A stretch of 63,179 nucleotides of DNA from Rubrobacter taiwanensis (GCF_004337705.1 NZ_SKBU01000009.1:1-63179); one strand, 5' to 3'. Positions 41,322-50,432 are shown, counted from the first letter of the stretch. Made by a program: numbers and translations. Notes: generated by a model from the letters alone, not told the origin.

Positions 41322-42089
41322 TCAGTCCCGGCGGCGGGCTTGTGCGGCCTCTCTTTGCGCCGCGTCCGCGAGGAGGTAGGCGTCCACGGCGGCGGTGGCG
41401 AAGTCGAAGCCCTGTTCTGCGTACTCCCGGGCCTCTCCGCCCGAGGAGCCGTGCATCCCGGCTGCGATGCCGGACCTGTGGCAGGCATCCCTTATCCTCT
41501 GCACGGCCTTTCGGTGCTCGGGGTTCTCTCCGGCCGACGCCGGCTCCAGCCCCAGCGAGAGGGCCAGATCCGCCGGTCCGACGTATATGCCGTCCAGGCC
41601 CGGGGTGGCGGCGATCTCCTCCACGTTCGCGAGTCCCTCCCGGGTCTCGATCATCGCGAGGCACAGCACCTCGCCGGCGAGGTGCTCCGGGGAGCCGGAG
41701 CCCAGAACGCCTGCGGCCCGGATGGGGCCGTAGGAGCGCTCGCCCCGGGGCGGGAAGCGGCAGGCGGCGACCGCGCGGGCGGCCTCTTCCGGCGTGTTCA
41801 CCAGCGGCACGATAACCCCGAGGGCTCCGGCGTCCAGGGAGCGCATGATCTCGGCCGGGCTGTTCTGCGTCACCCGGGTCAGGGGCGCGAGCCCAGCGTT
41901 CTCGGCGGCCCGCAGCATGGAGACCAGCGTCTCGTAGCCGATGAGGCCGTGCTGCCGGTCCACGCAGACGTAGTCGAAGCCGCCCCCGGCCATGAGCTCC
42001 ACGGCGAACGGGTCGGGGAGCGTGGCCCACAGTCCGAACGCCTTCCGGCCCTCCGAGAACGCGCGCTTCAGCGGGTTGTGGTTCGGCAT
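41322..42089 (-). CDS. HpcH/HpaI family class II aldolase
   Basis: 255 residues. LWATLPDPFAVELMAGGGFDYVCVDRQHGLIGYE (VDxQHG), PLTRVTQNSPAEIMRSLDAGALGVIVPLVNTPEEA, CLAMIETREGLANVEEI (metal Glu) and GLDGIYVGPADLALSLG (metal Asp) mark a pyruvate-forming 2-keto-3-deoxy-acid aldolase. The substrate may be a 2-keto-3-deoxy sugar acid or a 4-hydroxy-2-oxo acid. It is divergent from the PTS island and may supply the cleavage step of the same pathway. Confidence 0.87.
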   Translation of the reverse strand: MPNHNPLKRAFSEGRKAFGLWATLPDPFAVELMAGGGFDYVCVDRQHGLIGYETLVSMLRAAENAGLAPLTRVTQNSPAEIMRSLDAGALGVIVPLVNTPEEAARAVAACRFPPRGERSYGPIRAAGVLGSGSPEHLAGEVLCLAMIETREGLANVEEIAATPGLDGIYVGPADLALSLGLEPASAGENPEHRKAVQRIRDACHRSGIAAGMHGSSGGEAREYAEQGFDFATAAVDAYLLADAAQREAAQARRRD

Positions 42090-42125
42090 GCCCGGCAGTA
42101 TACCGGAGCACGGCCCGGTTCTGCG

Positions 42126-42287
42126 CTACCGGACCGCCGCTAAGATCCGCCGGTAGACGCCTTCTGCCAGCCCGCGCAGCGTGGCGGACTTCTCCCGCAG
42201 CATCCAGGCGGCTTCATCGACTGTGAAGTTCTCCTCTACCAGCGCTCGCGCCTCGTCATTAAACACCGGCTCCAGCTGCCGCCCCAC
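42126..42287 (-). CDS. possible 53-residue protein upstream of the aldolase
   Basis: Reading leftward from a GTG: GRQLEPVFNDEARALVEENF... ending ...VYRRILAAVR. Codon use is ordinary for this genome and the peptide is well balanced (Phe, Asn, Trp, Lys present). No ribosome site is clear for this GTG or for the GTG at 42266. It lies 36 bases before the aldolase start on the same strand. It could also be the tail of a decayed gene. No family recognised. Confidence 0.38.
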   Translation of the reverse strand: MGRQLEPVFNDEARALVEENFTVDEAAWMLREKSATLRGLAEGVYRRILAAVR

Positions 42288-42324
42288 CGCACCAATATAA
42301 CCTGACCAATGCCGGCCTTCGCTT

Positions 42325-42338
42325 ATATCAATTGATAT
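42325..42338. promoter_or_regulatory. perfect 14-bp palindrome with a second CAATTG core
   Basis: ATATCAATTGATAT (42325-42338) equals its own reverse complement, and CAATTG recurs at 42348-42353, 19 bases away (about two helical turns). Together they lie 50-70 bases before the first PTS gene, in an A+T-rich patch of otherwise GC-rich DNA. This is the expected form of a sugar-operon operator; the SorC regulator at 48,478 is the natural candidate. The 309-base gap from 42090 to 42398 holds this element and the possible small gene, nothing else seen. Confidence 0.5.
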
Positions 42339-42398
42339 CTACTCGAACAATTGCTAAAATCGCTACCACGGTTACTTGAGCGGGAGAAAGGAAGAGTT

Positions 42399-42686
42399 GT
42401 GGGAAGGAAGAGACGGGTCTTGATCGTTTGCGGAACTGGGATAGCTACCTCGACGGTGGTGGCGCAGAAGATTCGGGACTACTGCGCGGAGCGGGGGATA
42501 GAGGTGGATATTCAGCAGACGAAGGTCATGGAGACCCTGCGGGGGGTTGAGGACTACGACCTCGTAGTTTCCACGACCCAGATGCCCGGAGGGTCTGGTG
42601 TTCCGACGGTGAACGGGATGCCGTTTCTCACCGGGGTGGGCGTGGAGCAGACGCTTGAGGAGATAGGGGAGAGGCTTCAGAGTTAG
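42399..42686 (+). CDS. gatB: PTS galactitol-type subunit IIB
   Basis: 95 residues from a GTG with GAAAGGAAG upstream. RRVLIVCGTGIATSTVVAQKI is the IIB P-loop with the phosphorylated Cys at residue 11; VSTTQMPGGSGVPTVNGMPFLTGVG is the typical C-terminal part. It accepts phosphate from IIA and passes it to the incoming sugar. First gene of the B-C-A unit. Confidence 0.9.
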   Translation: MGRKRRVLIVCGTGIATSTVVAQKIRDYCAERGIEVDIQQTKVMETLRGVEDYDLVVSTTQMPGGSGVPTVNGMPFLTGVGVEQTLEEIGERLQS

Positions 42687-42697
42687 GGGTATTGGGT

Positions 42698-44095
42698 ATG
42701 GAGACTGTAACGCAGTTTATTACCGATCTGGGGCCGGCGGTGGTCTTGCCGGTCTTGATCTTCGTCTTTGCGGTTATTCTGGGGCTGCGTCCTGGCCGGG
42801 CGTTTCGGGCGGGTGTGCTCATCGGGATCGGCTTCGTAGGCATCGGTCTGGTAATAACGCTCCTTCTGGAGCAGCTCGGTCCTGCTGCGGAGGGTCTGGC
42901 CGAGCGCTTCGAGGTTCAGCTCAACGTCATAGACGTGGGCTGGCCGTCGACGGCGGCCATTGCGTTTGGCTCCCAGGTGGGGGCTTTCATTATTCCGCTG
43001 GGGCTGGCGGTCAACATAGCGCTGCTGGGGATCGGTCTTACCCGCACCCTGAACATAGACCTGTGGAACTACTGGCACATGGCCTTCATCGGGGCCATCG
43101 TCGCCATCGTGACGGAGAGCCTCTTGTGGGGCTTCGTGGCTGCGGCCATACACATGGTCATCCTGCTCGCACTGGCCGACTGGAGCGCGCCCTGGATCCA
43201 GAGGTACTACAACTTCCCGAACGTTTCGCTGCCACACGGAACGTCTGCTCCGTACGTGTTCCTCGCGATCCCGCTCAACTATCTCTTCGACCGGATCCCG
43301 GTGGTCCGGGACTGGAAGCTCGATCCGGACACGATCCAGCGTCGTTTCGGGGTGTTCGGCGAGTCCATCATTCTGGGGCTGGTGCTGGGGATTGTACTCG
43401 GTGTCCTGGGCGGCCTCTCCCTGAATGCGGTTCTGCAGCTCGGGATAAGCCTGGCCGCAGTGATGCTGCTCCTGCCGCGGATGGTAGCGATCCTGATGGA
43501 GGGCCTGGCACCGGTCGCCGAGGCGGCGCGGGAGTTCGTCCAGCGCCGTTTCCCGGGCCGCAACCTCTACATTGGGCTGGACTCGGCCATCGCGGTCGGG
43601 GCTCCGGCTGTGATCGCGACCGCCCTCCTGATGGTCCCGATTACGCTGGTCATCGCCGTGGTGCTGCCGGGCAACCAGGTGCTGCCCTTCGGGGATCTGG
43701 CCACCATGCCGTTTATCGTTTGTATGATGGTCCCGATCTTCCGGGGCAACATCTTCCGCTCGGTGGTGGCCGGGGCTATCGCCATCGCCGGAGGTCTCTA
43801 CATCGCCACGGCTATCTCCCCCGTCTTCACCCAGGCGGCCAACAACGTGAACTTCCAGGCTCCCGGGGATGCCACCCAGCTCTCTTCGCTCGTCGACGGA
43901 GCTAACCCGGTCACCGGCCTCTTCTTCGGTGTGGCCCAGGCACCGGCTGTCGGGCTGCCCCTGCTCGGCGCCGCCGCCCTGCTCTTCGCCTGGTGGGTCT
44001 CCCGCCGCCAGCCCGGCGAACCGGCGGTCGCCGGGAGCAAACCTCGCCCCGGGGAGCCGGAGCGCGCCCGGGAGCCGCAGGAGGAGCGGATCTAG
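42698..44095 (+). CDS. gatC: PTS galactitol-type subunit IIC (permease)
   Basis: 465 residues with about 10-12 hydrophobic segments. LRPGRAFRAGVLIGIGFVGIGLVI, FEVQLNVIDVGWPSTAAIAFGSQVGAFIIPLGLAVN and NVSLPHGTSAPYVFLAIPLNYLFDRIP are typical of the GatC family. ATG at 42698 after AGGGGT. The charged C-terminal tail (about 30 residues, Pro, Glu and Arg-rich) is longer than needed for the fold. It imports the polyol or sugar while it is phosphorylated. Confidence 0.92.
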   Translation: METVTQFITDLGPAVVLPVLIFVFAVILGLRPGRAFRAGVLIGIGFVGIGLVITLLLEQLGPAAEGLAERFEVQLNVIDVGWPSTAAIAFGSQVGAFIIPLGLAVNIALLGIGLTRTLNIDLWNYWHMAFIGAIVAIVTESLLWGFVAAAIHMVILLALADWSAPWIQRYYNFPNVSLPHGTSAPYVFLAIPLNYLFDRIPVVRDWKLDPDTIQRRFGVFGESIILGLVLGIVLGVLGGLSLNAVLQLGISLAAVMLLLPRMVAILMEGLAPVAEAAREFVQRRFPGRNLYIGLDSAIAVGAPAVIATALLMVPITLVIAVVLPGNQVLPFGDLATMPFIVCMMVPIFRGNIFRSVVAGAIAIAGGLYIATAISPVFTQAANNVNFQAPGDATQLSSLVDGANPVTGLFFGVAQAPAVGLPLLGAAALLFAWWVSRRQPGEPAVAGSKPRPGEPERAREPQEERI

Positions 44096-44104
44096 ATCTC
44101 CGGG

Positions 44105-44575
44105 ATGGGAGCCGCGCGTTCCAGCTTCCATCCCGGCCTGATCCGGCTGGGAATGAAAGCCCCCGACCGCGAGGCCGCGATCCGGGAGCTGGCCGGACTC
44201 CTGAAACGGGAGGGAAGGGTGAAGGACTCCTTCACCAAAGCCGTACTCGCCCGGGAGGCCGAGTTTCCCACCGGCCTCCCCACTCGCGGCGTGGCGATAG
44301 CCATCCCCCACGCCGACACCCGCCACTGCCTGAAGCCCGCCGTGGCCGTCGGAATACTGGCGGAGCCGGTAGAGTTCCAGGAGATGGGTTCCCCAGAGAA
44401 CACACTGAAGGTGGGCGTGATCTTCCTGCTCTCCATAACCAACCCCGAAGCCCACGTCGAATGGCTCAGCCGCTTCGCCGAAGCCTTCCAGAAACCACAA
44501 ACCCTCCAGAAACTGCTCGAAGCACCGAACCCCCAGGAGGCCTGCTACCTCCTGCGCAGAGCGGTCGAAGAATAA
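44105..44575 (+). CDS. gatA: PTS subunit IIA (fructose/galactitol type)
   Basis: 156 residues. EAEFPTGLPTRGVAIAIPHADTRHCLKPAVAVGIL contains the phosphorylated His69 in PHADT, the IIA signature; AVAVGILAEPVEFQEMGSPENTLKVGVIFLLSITNPEAHVEWLSRFAEAF is the rest of the domain. It accepts phosphate from HPr. It starts nine bases after gatC. Confidence 0.92.
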   Translation: MGAARSSFHPGLIRLGMKAPDREAAIRELAGLLKREGRVKDSFTKAVLAREAEFPTGLPTRGVAIAIPHADTRHCLKPAVAVGILAEPVEFQEMGSPENTLKVGVIFLLSITNPEAHVEWLSRFAEAFQKPQTLQKLLEAPNPQEACYLLRRAVEE

Positions 44576-44622
44576 CGGCCGCCCCCTACATACTTCATGA
44601 TGCCGAAAATTTGACATTTGTT

Positions 44623-44652
44623 CTTGACAAAAACAAAAGTCAAGTGTAATGT
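44623..44652 (+). promoter_or_regulatory. strong promoter with overlapping operator, glucitol-PTS operon
   Basis: A perfect -35 TTGACA (44624-44629), a 17-bp spacer and TAATGT (44647-44652). The inverted repeat CTTGAC (44623-44628) / GTCAAG (44639-44644) covers the -35 and spacer, so a bound regulator would block or reposition polymerase. Another TTGACA lies at 44611-44616. The leader to gutM is about 30 bases, with AAGGAGG ten bases before its ATG. Confidence 0.65.
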
Positions 44653-44688
44653 GTTGCGAAAAGCGGGGAGTAAGGAGGCAATACGCAT

Positions 44689-45111
44689 ATGGGTGTAGTT
44701 GCGTGGCTGTTACTGATTCTGGCGGTTTTGTGGGCGCTGCAGGCGGTGGGCACCTACTTCCAGATGCGGCACTACCGGGAGGTTTTGAGTAGTGTCATGC
44801 GTGAAGGGGGCGAGGGTTATGTGGGGGTTGGCAATGCGAAGGCGCGGTTTGGGAAGGGTGTGATCCTGATGCTCGTGACCGACGAGGGTGGTTCGGTTAT
44901 CAGGAGGGCGTTGAAGATGCGTGGTGCGACGGTATTCGCCCGGTTCAGGGAGGCTCCTGAGCTGGTGGGGGTTGGCCTGGATGAGCTGCGGAGTGGGGAG
45001 CGTGAGGAGCCCCGGAGTGAGCGGGGGACGCTTCTGGCTGCGCGGCGGGCTATCGAGCAGATAGACAGGATCCGGGCCGAGCGGGAGGGGAGGGAAGTGA
45101 TCATGAGTTAG
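44689..45111 (+). CDS. gutM: GutM-like glucitol operon activator family protein
   Basis: 140 residues. One N-terminal membrane helix (about 3-22, VVAWLLLILAVLWALQAVGTY), then the GutM pattern FQMRHYREVLSSVMREGGEGYVGVGNAKARFGKGVILMLVTDEGG. GutM proteins accompany glucitol PTS genes and activate the operon in enterics. The C-terminal ~35 residues are charged. First gene after the promoter at 44623-44652. Confidence 0.88.
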   Translation: MGVVAWLLLILAVLWALQAVGTYFQMRHYREVLSSVMREGGEGYVGVGNAKARFGKGVILMLVTDEGGSVIRRALKMRGATVFARFREAPELVGVGLDELRSGEREEPRSERGTLLAARRAIEQIDRIRAEREGREVIMS

Positions 45112-45165
45112 GGTGCTTATCTTCTCTGCGGGGTGTTTGCTTCTTAAATTTCAGGTGGTGAGTAT

Positions 45166-45780
45166 ATGCAGGGAGTGCTTGCTCAGTTGACGTGGTTCGT
45201 GGCGTTGCTCCAGCAGGAGGGGGAGGAGGCCGTTGCACGGCAGGGAGGTATCCTCGGTGCGCTGGAGGATGCGGGCACGTGGTTCATCGGGCTGTTTCAG
45301 GCTGGTGCGGATGTGTTCGTCGGTTTTGTGACCGGGATCATACCGCTCGTGATCGTGCTGTTGACGGCGTTCTACACGATAGTCAATTTGGTCGGTGAGC
45401 AGCGGGTGAACCGGGCAGCTCAGTTTGCCGCTGGCAACGTGCTGACGCGGTACTCGTTGCTGCCGCTTCTGGCGGTGTTCTTCCTGACCAATCCGATGGC
45501 CTACACGTTTGGCCGGTTTCTGGAGGAGAAGTACAAGCCGGCCTTCTACGACTCGGCGGTGAGCTTCGTTCATCCGCCGCTGGGGCTCTTCCCGCACGTC
45601 AATCCCGCGGAGCTCTTCGTGTGGCTTGGGGTTGCGCGGGGGTTGCAGCAGCTGGATCTTCCGCTCGGGCCGCTGGCCGTCAGGTATCTTCTGGCGGGGT
45701 TGGTGGTTATCTTCATCCGGGGGCTGGTCACGCAGTTCATGACCGCATTTTTGGCCCGGCGGCAGGGCGTGGAGCTGTAG
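45166..45780 (+). CDS. srlA: PTS glucitol/sorbitol-type subunit IIC
   Basis: 204 residues with four or five hydrophobic segments. [43 protein letters not shown] and [49 protein letters not shown] are characteristic of SrlA. The first ~40 residues precede the core and contain an acidic insert. It forms the membrane channel with SrlE. Confidence 0.92.
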   Translation: MQGVLAQLTWFVALLQQEGEEAVARQGGILGALEDAGTWFIGLFQAGADVFVGFVTGIIPLVIVLLTAFYTIVNLVGEQRVNRAAQFAAGNVLTRYSLLPLLAVFFLTNPMAYTFGRFLEEKYKPAFYDSAVSFVHPPLGLFPHVNPAELFVWLGVARGLQQLDLPLGPLAVRYLLAGLVVIFIRGLVTQFMTAFLARRQGVEL

Positions 45781-45793
45781 GGGGCTGAGGAGG

Positions 45794-46822
45794 ATGCAGC
45801 AGAAAGAGTATAAGGCCGTCCGGGTCGAGCGTGGTCCTCAGGGCTGGGGTGGGCCGCTCGTGATCCGGCCCACGGCGGAGAAGAACAAGATAGTCGCGAT
45901 CACCGGCGGGGGCATACCGGAGGTGGCCCGCCGGATAGCCGAGCTGACCGGTGCGGAGGCGGTGGATGGTTTCCGTGCGCCGCCGCCTGAGAGTGAGATC
46001 GCCTGCGTGGTGGTGGACTGCGGCGGGACGGCGCGCCTCGGCGTCTATCCCAGGAAGAGGATACCCACGATCAACCTGACTCCTGTAGGACAGGCCGGTC
46101 CGCTGGCGCAGTTCGTGCAGGAGGATATCTACGTCTCGGGCGTGCGTCCGGAGGACATAAGCCTGGCCGAGGGGGATCAGGCTGCGGCCGGAGAAGACGG
46201 TGAGCGAGAGGGGATGGCCAGCCCGTTCGCGACCGGGGACGGAGCGAGGGCCGGGGCCGAGGCTGCGGCTGCACCCGAGATGGGCGGCGGGATAGCGGGT
46301 TTCATCGCCCGGATCGGTCGGGGCATCGGAGGCGTGGTGGGGGTGCTCTTCCAGAGCGGCCGGCAGGCTGTAGATCAGGTGGTCCGGAACATACTGCCCT
46401 TCATGGCCTTCGTGACCCTGCTCATCGGCGTCATCCAGGCGTCGGGGATCGGGGATGTCATTGCCAACACGCTCTCGCCGCTCGCGGGGAGTCTGGGCGG
46501 TCTCCTGGTGCTCTCGCTGATCGTGGGTCTGCCGTTCCTCTCGCCGGTGCTCGGTCCGGGGGCGGTGATTGCGCAGGTCATCGGAGTCCTGATCGGGGAC
46601 CAGATCGGGCGCGGGGCGATAGATCCGCAGTTCGCCCTGCCGGCGCTGTTTGCGTACAACGTGCAGGTCGGCTGCGACTTCGTCCCGGTGGGGCTCGCGC
46701 TCGGTGAGGCCCAGCCCAAGACGGTGGAGATCGGGGTTCCCGCGGTGCTCTTCTCCCGCCAGATCACGGGCCCCATCGCGGTCATCGTCGGGTGGCTGTT
46801 CAGCTTCGGTCTCTATTCTTAG
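45794..46822 (+). CDS. srlE: PTS glucitol/sorbitol-type subunit IIB (with IIBC membrane part)
   Basis: 342 residues. The N-terminal IIB domain (about 1-130) contains [36 protein letters not shown]; Cys76 in DCGG is kept, while the residue two after Arg is Leu rather than the Cys often seen in this motif, so the phosphocysteine assignment should be checked. A Glu/Ala-rich linker (about 130-165) leads to the membrane part, with [48 protein letters not shown] near the end. Confidence 0.9.
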   Translation: MQQKEYKAVRVERGPQGWGGPLVIRPTAEKNKIVAITGGGIPEVARRIAELTGAEAVDGFRAPPPESEIACVVVDCGGTARLGVYPRKRIPTINLTPVGQAGPLAQFVQEDIYVSGVRPEDISLAEGDQAAAGEDGEREGMASPFATGDGARAGAEAAAAPEMGGGIAGFIARIGRGIGGVVGVLFQSGRQAVDQVVRNILPFMAFVTLLIGVIQASGIGDVIANTLSPLAGSLGGLLVLSLIVGLPFLSPVLGPGAVIAQVIGVLIGDQIGRGAIDPQFALPALFAYNVQVGCDFVPVGLALGEAQPKTVEIGVPAVLFSRQITGPIAVIVGWLFSFGLYS

Positions 46823-46836
46823 GGTCGGAGAGAGTT

Positions 46837-47220
46837 TTGGAGACCATATACAGGACGGAGATCACCGAGGTAGGGGCGGAGGTCCCGGAGTTTCTGGAGT
46901 CGGGACTCCTGATCCTGTTCAAGACGGGAGCTCCGCCCGAGCTGGCCGAGATCTCGGTGCTGCACGATCCCGGGGTCTGCCGGGAGAGTCCGCCCGGGCC
47001 CGGTGATGTCGTCTCGATCGGCGACCGGGAGTTCCGGATAACGGCGATCGGGGAGAAGGCCTGGGAGAACGTCCGGAAGCTGGGCCATGCGGTATTCAAG
47101 TTCAACGGTCTGGAAGAAGCCGAACTGCCCGGTGAGATCTGTCTTGAGAGGTCGGATCCGGACGCGCTGGGCGACAACGTCCGGCCCGGTGTCCGGGTGG
47201 AGATACGTTCCGCTGAGTAG
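46837..47220 (+). CDS. srlB: PTS glucitol/sorbitol-type subunit IIA
   Basis: 127 residues from a TTG with GGAGAG upstream. FKTGAPPELAEISVLHDP carries the phosphoacceptor His, and DREFRITAIGEKAWENVRKLGHAVFKFNG is the second family block. It passes phosphate from HPr to SrlE. It follows srlE by 14 bases. ATG is absent; the TTG gives the standard SrlB length. Confidence 0.9.
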   Translation: METIYRTEITEVGAEVPEFLESGLLILFKTGAPPELAEISVLHDPGVCRESPPGPGDVVSIGDREFRITAIGEKAWENVRKLGHAVFKFNGLEEAELPGEICLERSDPDALGDNVRPGVRVEIRSAE

Positions 47221-47233
47221 AAAGGACCTTGCC

Positions 47234-48481
47234 TTGGGTCTGAGAGAGAAGCTGGAGGCTCTAGCCCGCTCCGGAACGCCCATAAGGGTGGGTGTCGTCG
47301 GGGTCGGTCAGATGGGACGGGGGTTCATAGCGCAGACCGCTACGATCCCCGGACTGGAGGTCGTCGCGGCCGCCGATGTGAGGCCGGAGCGCGCCCGCAC
47401 CGCCCTCCAGGAGGCCGGATACGAGCCGGGGGAGGGTGTCCCGGGCTTCACCGGCGACGCGCTGGAAGTGGCCCGTTCGGAGGTGGTGGACGTGCTGGTG
47501 GAGGCGACCGGCGTTCCGGATGTCGGAGCCCGGGTCGCATATGAGGCCATACACAGCGGCCGGCACGTGGTGATGCTCAACGCTGAGGCGGACGTGACGG
47601 TTGGAGCCGTTCTGAGCCAGATGGCCCGCAGCGCCGGGATAGTCTACACCGGCTCCGCCGGGGATGAGCCCGGCGCGATCATGGAGCTATACGACTTCGC
47701 CCGGTCTCTGGGGTTCGAGGTCGTGACGCTGGGCAAGGGGAAGAACAATCCTCTGGACGTCGCCGCCACGCCGGATTCGCTCGCGCGGGAGGCCAAAGAG
47801 CGCGGTATGAACCCGAAGATGCTGGCCTCCTTCGTGGATGGTACCAAGACGATGGTCGAGATGGCCGCCGTGGCCAACGCCACGGGGTTCGCTCCCGACA
47901 CACCGGGGATGCACGGCATCAAGGAGGCCGAACCGGCGCGGCTGGCCGCCATCCTGTGTCCGAGAGAAGAGGGCGGCATACTTGCCGCTCCCGGAGCCGT
48001 GGAGTATGTGCGGGGCGTCGCGCCCGGCGTGTTCGCCGTCGTGCGGTCGGACGTGGGTCCGGTGCGGGAGACGCTCAGGTATCTGGGGCTGGGGGAGGGG
48101 CCGAACCACGTTCTGTACCGTCCCTACCACCTGACAAGCCTAGAGACCGCCATCTCGGTGGCACGGGCGGCTATCTATGGCGAGCCCACCATAGCTCCCC
48201 GGCCGACGCCCGCCGCCGAGGTGGTCGCGGTAGCCAAACGGGATCTCGCCGCCGGAGAGCTTCTGGACGGCATCGGGGGGGCGGACTACTACGGCTTCCT
48301 CTACGCGGTCTCCGAGGCCCGGGACATGCTGCCTATCGGGCTGGCTCAGGGAGCGCGGATCGTGCATCCGGTAAAACGGGGCGCCGTGATACCCCGCTCG
48401 GCAGTGGAGCTGTCCGGGGACTCTTTCGTCGTGAGGCTGCGCAGGCTGCAGGAGGCGCTGGTCGGAGGGGGGACGGCATGA
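47234..48481 (+). CDS. NAD(P)-dependent oxidoreductase with C-terminal SAF domain
   Basis: 415 residues from a TTG (AAAGGA eight bases before). IRVGVVGVGQMGRGFIAQTATIPGLEVVAAADV is the NAD(P) loop; VVDVLVEATGVPDVGARVAYEAI and VVMLNAEADVTVGAVLSQMA resemble homoserine-dehydrogenase and Gfo-type catalytic folds. The C-terminal ~80 residues (VAVAKRDLAAGELLDGIGGADYYGFL...) form a SAF domain, as in antifreeze- and sialic-acid-related proteins. Its place behind the glucitol PTS genes suggests it oxidises the imported polyol phosphate or a derivative. Substrate unknown. Overlaps the regulator start by four bases. Confidence 0.82.
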   Translation: MGLREKLEALARSGTPIRVGVVGVGQMGRGFIAQTATIPGLEVVAAADVRPERARTALQEAGYEPGEGVPGFTGDALEVARSEVVDVLVEATGVPDVGARVAYEAIHSGRHVVMLNAEADVTVGAVLSQMARSAGIVYTGSAGDEPGAIMELYDFARSLGFEVVTLGKGKNNPLDVAATPDSLAREAKERGMNPKMLASFVDGTKTMVEMAAVANATGFAPDTPGMHGIKEAEPARLAAILCPREEGGILAAPGAVEYVRGVAPGVFAVVRSDVGPVRETLRYLGLGEGPNHVLYRPYHLTSLETAISVARAAIYGEPTIAPRPTPAAEVVAVAKRDLAAGELLDGIGGADYYGFLYAVSEARDMLPIGLAQGARIVHPVKRGAVIPRSAVELSGDSFVVRLRRLQEALVGGGTA

Positions 48482-49479
48482 GGGGCGCTGCAGGCTACCG
48501 GCTGGTGGATTCCCGGCAGCTCTCCGAGCAGGATCATCTGATACTCAAGGTGCTCCGGCTCTACTACGAGCACGATCTCACACAGGCCGAGGTGGCACGC
48601 CGCATGGGTTTCTCGCGGCCCAAGGTCTCCAAGCTCATCTCCGAGGGCCGAGCCCGCGGGCTGGTCAAGATAGAGATAGCCGAGCCCGCCGGGGACTTTG
48701 CCGCGCTGGAGATAGCCCTGGAGGATCGGTACGGGCTCACCGAGGCCATGGTGGTCGACGTCCGGGAGGACCGCCGGAGCACGGAGCTTTCGGCCGGCGG
48801 CGCGGGCGGAGCGCTGCTGGCCCGGCTGTGCACCGCCGAGTCGGTGCTCGGGGTCTCTTGGGGAACCTCCCTGCGGGCGCTGGCCGATGCGCTGCCACAC
48901 CGGGCCTTCGCCTGCAAGCGCATCGTGCCGCTCGTGGGTGGCATGGGGAAGGCCAAGACGGAGCTGCACTCGAACCAGATCTGCGTCGCTCTAGCGGAGA
49001 AGGTGGGTGGCGAGTACCTGCAGCTTGCGGCTCCGGCCATCGCCAGCTCGGCCGAGAGCAGGGCCGAGCTCATGGAACTGCCGGGCATCGGGGATACGCT
49101 GGCCGAGGCGGCCGCCTGCGATGTGGCCGTGGTGGGCATCGGAGGCATCCTGCCCACCTCCACCATGGTCGGAGCCGGATACTTCACGCCGGAGGAATTT
49201 CTGAGGCTCCGGAATCGGGGAGCGGTGGGCGATGTCTGCTGCCACTTCCTGAACGCATGCGGTGAGCCGTGTCTGCCGGACCTCTCCGCGCGCATAATCG
49301 GCGTAACCCCGGAGCAGCTGCGCGAGATCCCGCGCACGATCGGCATAGCGACCGGGCCGGAGAAGGCTCCGGGCGTGGCGGCGGTGCTCCGGAGCGGCTG
49401 CGTGGACACCCTGGTCTGCGACCGGAGACTGGCCGAGGAACTGCTGGATATACCCCCTCGGGAAGGAGGATCGGCTTGA
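48478..49479 (+). CDS. SorC/DeoR-type sugar-binding transcriptional regulator
   Basis: 333 residues. The N-terminal helix-turn-helix LKVLRLYYEHDLTQAEVARRMGFSRPKVSKLISEGRARGLVKIEI (about 18-65) is followed by a sugar-phosphate-binding domain of the SorC family (VLGVSWGTSLRALADALP, IVPLVGGMG, ELHSNQICVALAEKVGGEYLQLAAPA, VGIGG). These proteins sense a phosphorylated sugar and control their own operon. Candidate operators are the palindrome at 42,325 and the inverted repeat at 44,623. Overlaps both neighbours by four bases, so it is in the operon. Confidence 0.9.
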   Translation: MRGAAGYRLVDSRQLSEQDHLILKVLRLYYEHDLTQAEVARRMGFSRPKVSKLISEGRARGLVKIEIAEPAGDFAALEIALEDRYGLTEAMVVDVREDRRSTELSAGGAGGALLARLCTAESVLGVSWGTSLRALADALPHRAFACKRIVPLVGGMGKAKTELHSNQICVALAEKVGGEYLQLAAPAIASSAESRAELMELPGIGDTLAEAAACDVAVVGIGGILPTSTMVGAGYFTPEEFLRLRNRGAVGDVCCHFLNACGEPCLPDLSARIIGVTPEQLREIPRTIGIATGPEKAPGVAAVLRSGCVDTLVCDRRLAEELLDIPPREGGSA

Positions 49480-50432
49480 AGAGCACGGAGGAACGCCGGG
49501 AGATGCTGTGGAAGATGCTGCTCATAAGGGCTTTCGACGAGAAGGTCAACGACCTCTATGCCGAAGGCAGGGTTCACGGCACGGCTCACTTCTACGTCGG
49601 GCAGGAGGCCGTGGCCGTGGGCGCGGTGGCGGCGCTGAAGGAGGGAGATGTGATCACCTCGACCCATCGCGGCCACGGTCACGCCATCGCCTTCGGATTG
49701 GATGTAGACAGGATGGCTGCGGAGCTTCTGGGAAAGGCGACCGGATACTGCCGGGGCAAGGGCGGCTCGATGCACATAGCGGATGTCTCTGCGGGCATGC
49801 TCGGCGCCAACGGCATCGTGGGCGGGAGCATGGGTATCGCCTGTGGCGCCGGGTGGGCCTTTAAACGGCGCGGTCAGGACCGCGCCGCCCTCTGTTTCTT
49901 CGGGGACGGGGCGGTACAGGAGGGCATCTCCAGCGAGACGTTCAATCTGGCCGCCATTTGGAAGCTGCCGGTGGTCTTTCTGTGCGAGAACAACCAGTAC
50001 GCGATGTCCCTGAGCGTGAGGAAGGCGTTCGCCGTCGAGCCCATCTCCGGCAGGGCGGCGGCCTACGGCATGCCCGGCGAGACGGTCGATGGCATGGATC
50101 TTGAGGAGGTCTACAGAGCCGCCGCCGCCGCTCTAAAGCGGGCCCGCGACGGTGAGGGGCCTACCCTGATCGAGACCGTTACCTACCGCTATCTGGGGCA
50201 CTCTAAGAGCGATGCCAATCTCTACCGCACGCGCGAGGAGATCCGGCAGTGGCGCGAGATGGATCCCATCGAGCGTTTCGCCGGAAAGCTGCAGGAGGAG
50301 GGCGCCCTGGCGGAGAACGAGCTGCAGGAGATGGAGAGCCGGGCCTACCGGCGGATCGATGAGGCCTTCGAGAAGGCTGCAAAAGAGCCCGAACCGGAAC
50401 TTAAGAGCGCTCTGGAGGACGTGTATGCCTGA
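49476..50432 (+). CDS. acoA: TPP-dependent 2-oxoacid/acetoin dehydrogenase E1 alpha
   Basis: 318 residues from a TTG preceded by [76 protein letters not shown] and the TPP motif [33 protein letters not shown] are complete. It decarboxylates acetoin, pyruvate or a branched 2-oxoacid with thiamine diphosphate. The G-H-x-A-M-S-type motif and the length favour the acetoin/pyruvate (AcoA) subgroup. Directly overlaps the SorC regulator gene. Confidence 0.9.
   Translation: MKSTEERREMLWKMLLIRAFDEKVNDLYAEGRVHGTAHFYVGQEAVAVGAVAALKEGDVITSTHRGHGHAIAFGLDVDRMAAELLGKATGYCRGKGGSMHIADVSAGMLGANGIVGGSMGIACGAGWAFKRRGQDRAALCFFGDGAVQEGISSETFNLAAIWKLPVVFLCENNQYAMSLSVRKAFAVEPISGRAAAYGMPGETVDGMDLEEVYRAAAAALKRARDGEGPTLIETVTYRYLGHSKSDANLYRTREEIRQWREMDPIERFAGKLQEEGALAENELQEMESRAYRRIDEAFEKAAKEPEPELKSALEDVYA

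Noticed and set aside
42683-44617. 644-codon minus-strand frame opposite gatC and gatA
   Set aside because: His, Gln, Asp and Arg-rich low-complexity translation without motifs; the plus strand encodes clear PTS subunits.
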